From: Streptomyces sp. LUP47B
GTDB taxonomy: Bacteria; Actinomycetota; Actinomycetes; Streptomycetales; Streptomycetaceae
Assembly: GCF_001746295.1 (NCBI RefSeq)
Contig: NZ_MJAH01000006.1
Span: forward strand, 258,751-322,750
Direction: 5' to 3'
DNA: 64,000 nt
The position numbers were made by a program, and so were the translations under genes. Shown here piece by piece: positions 60,040 to 64,000 of the stretch. The stretch's first letter is position 1. Each line of letters opens with the position of its first letter. A model generated the notes under the pieces. It was not told where the DNA came from. It made no database searches and saw only the letters and a list, made by a program, of their open reading frames with translations.

Positions 60040-60711
60040 TTACGCGGCCTTCGCCTTGGTGGCGTACATGTCCACGTACTCCTGCCCCGACAACCGCATG
60101 ACCTCGGTCATCACGGAGTCCGTCACGGCCCGCAGCACGTACCGGTCCCGGTCCATGCCCTCGTACCGCGAGAACTCCATCGCCTCACCGAAGCGAACCG
60201 TGACCCGCCCCGGGCGGGGCATCCCCGCACCCCCCGGCTGCAGCTTGTCCGTGCCGATCATCGCGAACGGAACCACCGGCGCCCCCGTCATGAGCGTCAG
60301 ACGCGCGATACCGGTGCGCCCCCGGTAGAGCCGGCCGTCGGGCGACCGCGTTCCCTCCGGGTAGATCCCGAAGACCTTGCCCTCCTCCAGCACCCGCCGG
60401 CCGGTCATCAGCGCGGCGACTCCGCCGCGACCGCCGTCGCGGTCCACGGGGATCATGCCGACGCCGGTGAAGAACCAGGCCATGAGCCGGCCCTTGAAGG
60501 TCTTGCCGGTGACGTACTCGTCCTTGCCGATGAAGAACACCTGCCGGTCGCACACCAGCGGCAGGATCATCGAGTCGATGAAGGTGAGGTGGTTGCCGGC
60601 CAGGATGACGGGACCGTCACCCGGGATGTGCTCCGCGCCCTCCACCTGTGGGCGGAACATCAGGCGCATGATCGGTCCGAGCACTGCCTTGATGAGCGCG
60701 AAGCGGGACAA
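60040..60711 (-). CDS. 1-acyl-sn-glycerol-3-phosphate acyltransferase (PlsC-like)
   Basis: 223 residues from TTG 60711, chosen because GGAGG lies 5 nt upstream and the conserved N-terminus SRFALIKAVLGPIMRLMFRP starts there; the frame is open to 60774. Acyltransferase motifs: NHLTFID (NHx4D), GMIPVDRDGGRGG, IYPEGTRSPDGRLYRGRTG and APVVPFAMIGT. Membrane-associated enzyme of phosphatidic acid synthesis. The region to the right is shared with the divergent GDPD gene. Confidence 0.9.
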   Translation of the reverse strand: MSRFALIKAVLGPIMRLMFRPQVEGAEHIPGDGPVILAGNHLTFIDSMILPLVCDRQVFFIGKDEYVTGKTFKGRLMAWFFTGVGMIPVDRDGGRGGVAALMTGRRVLEEGKVFGIYPEGTRSPDGRLYRGRTGIARLTLMTGAPVVPFAMIGTDKLQPGGAGMPRPGRVTVRFGEAMEFSRYEGMDRDRYVLRAVTDSVMTEVMRLSGQEYVDMYATKAKAA

Positions 60712-61082
60712 CGGGCCCTCCGGTGTCAAGAGAACGGCCAGGGAAACTGTATGAGTCTGTGCAGGTGAGGACATTACTCGCGGCTCGGGGGATCGTGCAC
60801 ATCGAGCACCGGCGGTTCACCGAGGTCTTACGCACTGTTGACACTCGTTTACCTGCGTATGGACCCCGTTGCCTTCCGGAAACCCGGGCGGAACGATGTG
60901 ACGGAGGTCGCCCCGATCGACGCGTACCCCGGCCTCCCGTCCCGAAGCCGACAAGTCGTCAGACATCTGTTCCCATGCGACATCCCACGTCACCCGCGTG
61001 TTCCGCCGGAGGTCTCCCGTCCGTCATGGACACGCACCTACGATCGGCCGGCATCGAAGAGGCGACGGCAGGAGGGGTCCCC
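60712..61082. other. 371-bp divergent regulatory region between plsC-like and GDPD genes
   Basis: No gene is supported here. It contains the PHO-box-like array (60815-60857) and a TTGACA at 60838-60843. The strong SD GGAGGGG of the GDPD gene lies at its right end. Confidence 0.6.
60815..60857 (+). promoter_or_regulatory. PHO-box-like direct repeats (PhoP site) upstream of GDPD
   Basis: Eleven-bp units compared with the Streptomyces consensus GTTCAYYYRSG: GTTCACCGAGG (60815), TCTTACGCACT (60826), GTTGACACTCG (60837) and GTTTACCTGCG (60847). The first three are in exact 11-bp phase; the fourth begins 10 bp after the third. Two units match the consensus at 10 of 11 positions. Confidence 0.6.
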
Positions 61083-62249
61083 ATGGGATCGCAGGACGAG
61101 CACACGGACGGCACCGGACGACGGGCACTTCTCGGGGCCGCGGTGTTCGGCGCCGGGGGAGCGGTCCTGGGGCTGTCCGGTACGGCGAGAGCCGCCGGGG
61201 CCGGGTCCGCCGCGCGCGGTGGCGGGCTGAAGAGCCTGCCGGTGCCGACGGTCATCGGTCACCGGGGGGCCAGCGGCTACCGCCCCGAGCACACCTTCGG
61301 CTCCTACCAGCTCGCCCTCGACCTGGGCGCCGACATCGTCGAGGCCGGCGACCTCGTCCCCACCCGGGACGGTCACCTGGTCTGCCGCCACGAGCCGGAG
61401 ATCGGCGGCACGACGAACGTCGCCGACCATCCCGAGTTCGCCGGCCGCAGGACCACCAAGGTCCTCGACGGCGTCTCCACGACCGGCTGGTTCACCGAGG
61501 ACTTCACGCTCGCCGAGCTCAAGACGCTCCGCGCGATCGAGCGCATCCCGGCCAACCGCCCGCACAACACGCTCTACAACGGCCGCTGGGACATCCCCAC
61601 TTTCGAGGAAGTCCTGAAGTGGCAGGACGAGCAGACCCGCAAGCGCGGCAAGCAGGTCTGGATCTACCCCGAGACCAAGCACCCCACCTACTTCCGGCGC
61701 CTCGGCCTCGGCCTCGAGGAGCGGGTCGCGAAGCTCCTGCACCAGCACGGCAAGGACAAGCGCAACTCCCCGGTCATCCTGCAGTCCTTCGAGCCGACCA
61801 GCATCCAGCGCCTGAACAAGCTGGTCGACAACCCCCTCGTCGTGCTCCTGTCCGCCGCGAACACCCGGCCCTGGGACTTCGTCGACAAGGGCGACCCGCG
61901 GACCGTCGCCGACCTGATCACCCCCAAGGGCCTCAGGGAGATCGCGGGCTACGCGCAGGGCATCGGCCCGACCCTCGACCTGGTCATCACGAAGAAGGCG
62001 GACGGCAGCCTCGACAAGGAGACGACCCTCGTCGCCGACGCCCACAAGGTCGGGCTGATCCTGCACCCCTACACCATGCGCAACGAGAACCCCTTCCTGC
62101 CGGCGGAGTACCGCAGGGGCACGGACGCGGACGCCTACGGAGACGTCTTCGGCGCCTTCAAGAGGTACTTCGCCACCGGCATCGACGGCGTCTTCACCGA
62201 CAACGCGGACACGGGCGTCCTCGCTCGCGCGGACTTCGTCAACGGCTGA
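61083..62249 (+). CDS. Tat-exported glycerophosphodiester phosphodiesterase
   Basis: 388 residues from ATG 61083 after AGGAGGGG. Twin-arginine signal GTGRRALLGAAVFGAGGAVL. GDPD domain: VIGHRGASGYRPEHTFGSYQ (catalytic His/Arg/Glu), IVEAGDLVPTRDGHLVCRHE, and C-terminal GIDGVFTDNADTGVLAR. In place of the usual E-x-D after the first strand it reads EAGD, as in the GlpQ-type group. Secreted; releases glycerol-3-phosphate from deacylated phospholipids or teichoic acid for phosphate scavenging, which agrees with the upstream PHO-box-like repeats. Confidence 0.92.
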   Translation: MGSQDEHTDGTGRRALLGAAVFGAGGAVLGLSGTARAAGAGSAARGGGLKSLPVPTVIGHRGASGYRPEHTFGSYQLALDLGADIVEAGDLVPTRDGHLVCRHEPEIGGTTNVADHPEFAGRRTTKVLDGVSTTGWFTEDFTLAELKTLRAIERIPANRPHNTLYNGRWDIPTFEEVLKWQDEQTRKRGKQVWIYPETKHPTYFRRLGLGLEERVAKLLHQHGKDKRNSPVILQSFEPTSIQRLNKLVDNPLVVLLSAANTRPWDFVDKGDPRTVADLITPKGLREIAGYAQGIGPTLDLVITKKADGSLDKETTLVADAHKVGLILHPYTMRNENPFLPAEYRRGTDADAYGDVFGAFKRYFATGIDGVFTDNADTGVLARADFVNG

Positions 62250-62278
62250 GCCACCGTGCCCCGATCGGGGTGACTTAC

Positions 62279-62310
62279 GGCCGCCCGGGCAACCCTGAGC
62301 CCGGGCGGCC
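62279..62310 (+). terminator. Terminator of GDPD gene
   Basis: Perfect 12-bp stem GGCCGCCCGGGC / GCCCGGGCGGCC with an 8-nt loop, 29 bp after the stop. Confidence 0.85.
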
Positions 62311-62324
62311 ATGTCGTACCGCAT

Positions 62325-62831
62325 ATGACGCACGACTTGGTCGCCACCCTGCGCCCACTGCTGACCGCCGAGGCCTCCGCGGAGGCACATGCCACCGGTA
62401 CGGAGCCCGCCGACCTGGAGCAGGCGGTGTGGCTCCGCCTCCTGGAGCATCTGGAGACCCAGGGCCCGCCCCTCGACCCGCCCGGCTGGCTCCGCCGCGC
62501 CGTCCGTTCCGAGTCCCGCCGCAGCCGTCGTACGACCCGTCTGGAGCGGCCCTACGACACCGAGCCCACGGCCGACGAAGACCGCACTCCCGAACAGCTC
62601 ACCCTCGCGGCCGCCCGCCGCCGGGCCCTGCACGACGCGGTGCGGCGCTTGCCCGGCCGCTGCCCCTCCCTCATGGCGGCCCTCCTGTCCCCGCGGGACC
62701 TGACGTACCGCGAGATCGCGGGGGAGTTGGGTATCTCACAGGGCAGTCTTGGTCCGGAACGTTCCAGATGTCTGGGATGTCTTCGCAGATTGCTCACACC
62801 GGAGGTTGCGACACGCCGGGGGCGGGGATAG
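62325..62831 (+). CDS. Sigma-70 family (ECF-like) protein
   Basis: 168 residues from ATG 62325, 14 bp after the GDPD terminator. Region 2-like segment (ADLEQAVWLRLLEHLETQGP, PPGWLRRAVRSESRRSRR) and region 4-like HTH (LTYREIAGELGISQGSLGPE, RSRCLGCLRRLL). Region 2 is short and the protein is smaller than many ECF sigmas. No anti-sigma gene is adjacent; the next gene is a GNAT. Confidence 0.8.
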   Translation: MTHDLVATLRPLLTAEASAEAHATGTEPADLEQAVWLRLLEHLETQGPPLDPPGWLRRAVRSESRRSRRTTRLERPYDTEPTADEDRTPEQLTLAAARRRALHDAVRRLPGRCPSLMAALLSPRDLTYREIAGELGISQGSLGPERSRCLGCLRRLLTPEVATRRGRG

Positions 62832-62876
62832 GAGTGAGGAACAACAGGCGATCAGGTGAGCGGGAGGCGTGCGCAC

Positions 62877-63374
62877 ATGGGCATGAGCGTGACCATCTCT
62901 GCGGCGGCCGAGCAGGACGCGGAGCAGATCTTCAGGCTGCAGTACCTGTGCTTCCAGAGTGAGGCGGCGCTGTACGGCAACTACCGCATCGATCCGCTCG
63001 TCCAGAGCCTGGACTCGGTCCGCGCGGAGGTGGCCGGGGACTGCGTCTTCGTGGCACGCCTGGGCGAAGAGGTGGTCGGCTCCGTCCGCGGCCGCGTCAC
63101 CGAGGACGGCTCGGCCGCCATCGGCAAACTCTGCGTCCACCCCCGCCTCCAGGGCCACGGCATCGGTGCCCGCCTTCTCCGAGCGGCCGAAGCGGCCCTG
63201 GCGGAGGAGCGCGGCGCCACCAGCTTCCGCCTCTTCACAGGCCACCGCAGCGAGGGCAACCTCCGCCTCTACCGCAAGGTCGGCTACCAGACGGTGGGGA
63301 CGTCGGAGGGGGCGGACGGGGTCCCGATGATCGTCCTGGAAAAGCCGGCGGGCACATATGCGGCAACGGCATGA
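62877..63374 (+). CDS. GNAT family N-acetyltransferase
   Basis: 165 residues from ATG 62877 (GGGAGG about 9 nt upstream; ATG 62883 possible). Acetyl-CoA motif LCVHPRLQGHGIGARLLRAA and C-terminal FRLFTGHRSEGNLRLYRKVG. Closely spaced after the sigma-like gene (45 bp). Substrate unknown. Confidence 0.88.
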   Translation: MGMSVTISAAAEQDAEQIFRLQYLCFQSEAALYGNYRIDPLVQSLDSVRAEVAGDCVFVARLGEEVVGSVRGRVTEDGSAAIGKLCVHPRLQGHGIGARLLRAAEAALAEERGATSFRLFTGHRSEGNLRLYRKVGYQTVGTSEGADGVPMIVLEKPAGTYAATA

Positions 63375-63383
63375 GGGCGTTTA

Positions 63384-63412
63384 GGGGCGCGGGGAACTGC
63401 GCGATCAGCCAC
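63384..63412 (+). repeat. Dispersed Streptomyces intergenic repeat, copy D
   Basis: GGGGCGCGGGGAACTGCGCG followed by ATCAGCCAC; 28 of 29 bases as in copy A. It lies between convergent genes, 9 bp after the GNAT stop. Confidence 0.75.
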
Positions 63413-63439
63413 TGACGGCCCGGATGCCGCCCGAAAACA

Positions 63440-63847
63440 TCAGGCGGCATCCCCCGTAGGCGCACCCTTCCGCAACCAGTAAATGGCGGAAAGCGGCAAG
63501 AGCACGGGGATGAACAGATACCCGATCCCGAAGTCCGACCACACGGTCGCATCCGGAAACGCGGACGGCTCCACCAACGTCCAGGTGCCAACGGTCAACA
63601 CACCCAACAGCTCCAGCACGCAGCACGCGAGCGCAGCCTTACGGGCCGTCTCTCCACCCCGCACCAACGAGTACGTGATGAATCCGTAGACCACCCCGGC
63701 CACCGCGGACAGCGAATACGCCAGCGGCGCCCGGTCGAACTCCGTGGAGATCTGCACGGCGGACCGAGACACCGCCCCGACCACCATCACGCCGTACAGC
63801 CACACGAGCAGCGTCCCCGGCCCACTGGTCAGCCGTCGCCGACTCAC
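63440..63847 (-). CDS. Small four-helix membrane protein
   Basis: 135 residues from GTG 63847, which is preceded by GGAGG at 63853-63857, inside the end of the upstream gene; one base separates that gene's stop from this start (TGACGTG). Four helices: LLVWLYGVMVVGAVSRSAV, YSLSAVAGVVYGFITYSLV, AALACCVLELLGVLTVGTW, FGIGYLFIPVLLPLSAIYW. No known function. Translationally coupled to the truncated membrane protein gene. Confidence 0.78.
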   Translation of the reverse strand: MSRRRLTSGPGTLLVWLYGVMVVGAVSRSAVQISTEFDRAPLAYSLSAVAGVVYGFITYSLVRGGETARKAALACCVLELLGVLTVGTWTLVEPSAFPDATVWSDFGIGYLFIPVLLPLSAIYWLRKGAPTGDAA

Positions 63848-63848
63848 G

Positions 63849-64000
63849 TCAGCCTCCCCAGATGTCATAGAGCCGCACCTCCAGAACGGCCAGCACCACA
63901 CCGCCGGCGGCAACCGTCACCGATCCCCACCGCGTCCGCTCCGTGAGCGACATGATCCCCGCCGCCGGCACACACGCGAACGCCCCCAGCAGATAGGCGA
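63849..64000 (-). CDS. Membrane protein, C-terminal part only (cut by window edge)
   Basis: About 49 C-terminal residues are visible: AYLLGAFACVPAAGIMSLTE, RTRWGSVTVAAGGVVLAVLE and VRLYDIWGG before the stop at 63849-63851. Two hydrophobic helices. It precedes and is coupled with the four-helix protein; the pair is probably a small conserved Streptomyces membrane module. Confidence 0.7.
   Translation of the reverse strand, partial: AYLLGAFACVPAAGIMSLTERTRWGSVTVAAGGVVLAVLEVRLYDIWGG

Noticed and set aside
62325..62831. Sigma-like gene considered as having a cognate anti-sigma factor in the next gene
   Set aside because: The next gene is a clear GNAT acetyltransferase without a membrane helix or zinc anti-sigma motif.

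Overview
This is a Streptomyces chromosome segment. The base composition is very high in GC with strong third-position GC, which produces long antisense shadow frames. Starts include GTG, TTG and one ATC. The gene set is typical core Streptomyces: infC-rpmI-rplT, pheST, argCJBDR, argH, an NsdA-like regulator, Tat-exported hydrolases, bldA-type TTA codons and Streptomyces dispersed intergenic repeats. The order trmH / PAS kinase / pheST next to infC-rpmI-rplT, with the arg operon further on, resembles what I recall of the S. coelicolor core chromosome. No tRNA, rRNA, CRISPR array, insertion sequence or prophage was seen.

Layout. 0-6.2 kb: a truncated PLP-fold amino acid deaminase/racemase gene, a proline-rich membrane protein coupled to a mycosin-like subtilisin, a beta-lactamase-fold hydrolase, an SseB-domain protein and a DUF1844 protein. 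6.2-14 kb: translation genes (infC leader with attenuator-like hairpin, infC with an ATC start, rpmI, rplT, SpoU-type RNA methylase, an orphan PAS kinase, pheS, pheT). 14-24 kb: signalling and metabolic singletons (SpoIIE-type phosphatase, NsdA-like regulator, NUDIX hydrolase, 3-hydroxyacyl-CoA dehydrogenase, secreted GHL10 protein, DUF1918, divergent EamA transporter / MocR regulator pair, GNAT, degenerate histidine phosphatase). 24-31.6 kb: GH51 arabinofuranosidase, CMD protein, YfhO-like membrane protein and small unknowns.

31.6-41 kb is an accessory-looking island: an MBL hydrolase / carboxylesterase / RidA operon, a decayed response-regulator gene, a FUSC transporter and a large LuxR-type ATPase regulator (LAL). 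A roughly 20-bp motif with a GTCA-NN-TGAC core occurs four times here, upstream of the MBL operon, upstream of FUSC, and on both sides of the LAL gene. I infer a small self-contained degradation/export regulon. 41-46 kb is the argCJBDR operon with a promoter embedded in ARG boxes; argH (55.2 kb) has its own promoter with ARG boxes.

46-53.4 kb is a flavin-based redox cluster. Two tandem ferric-reductase-like / FMN-binding gene pairs plus one ApbE flavin transferase form a five-gene operon divergent from an OmpR-type two-component system. ApbE has no export signal, while both FMN-binding proteins begin with Tat-like RR signals, which suggests flavinylation in the cytoplasm before export. 53.4-64 kb: flavin/PNPOx-like protein, a secreted protein made of two nearly identical halves, argH, an aldo/keto reductase, a TetR/MFS efflux pair with a symmetric four-half-site operator, PlsC-like acyltransferase, a GDPD with a PHO-box-like repeat array, a sigma-70-like protein, GNAT and two small membrane proteins at the window edge.
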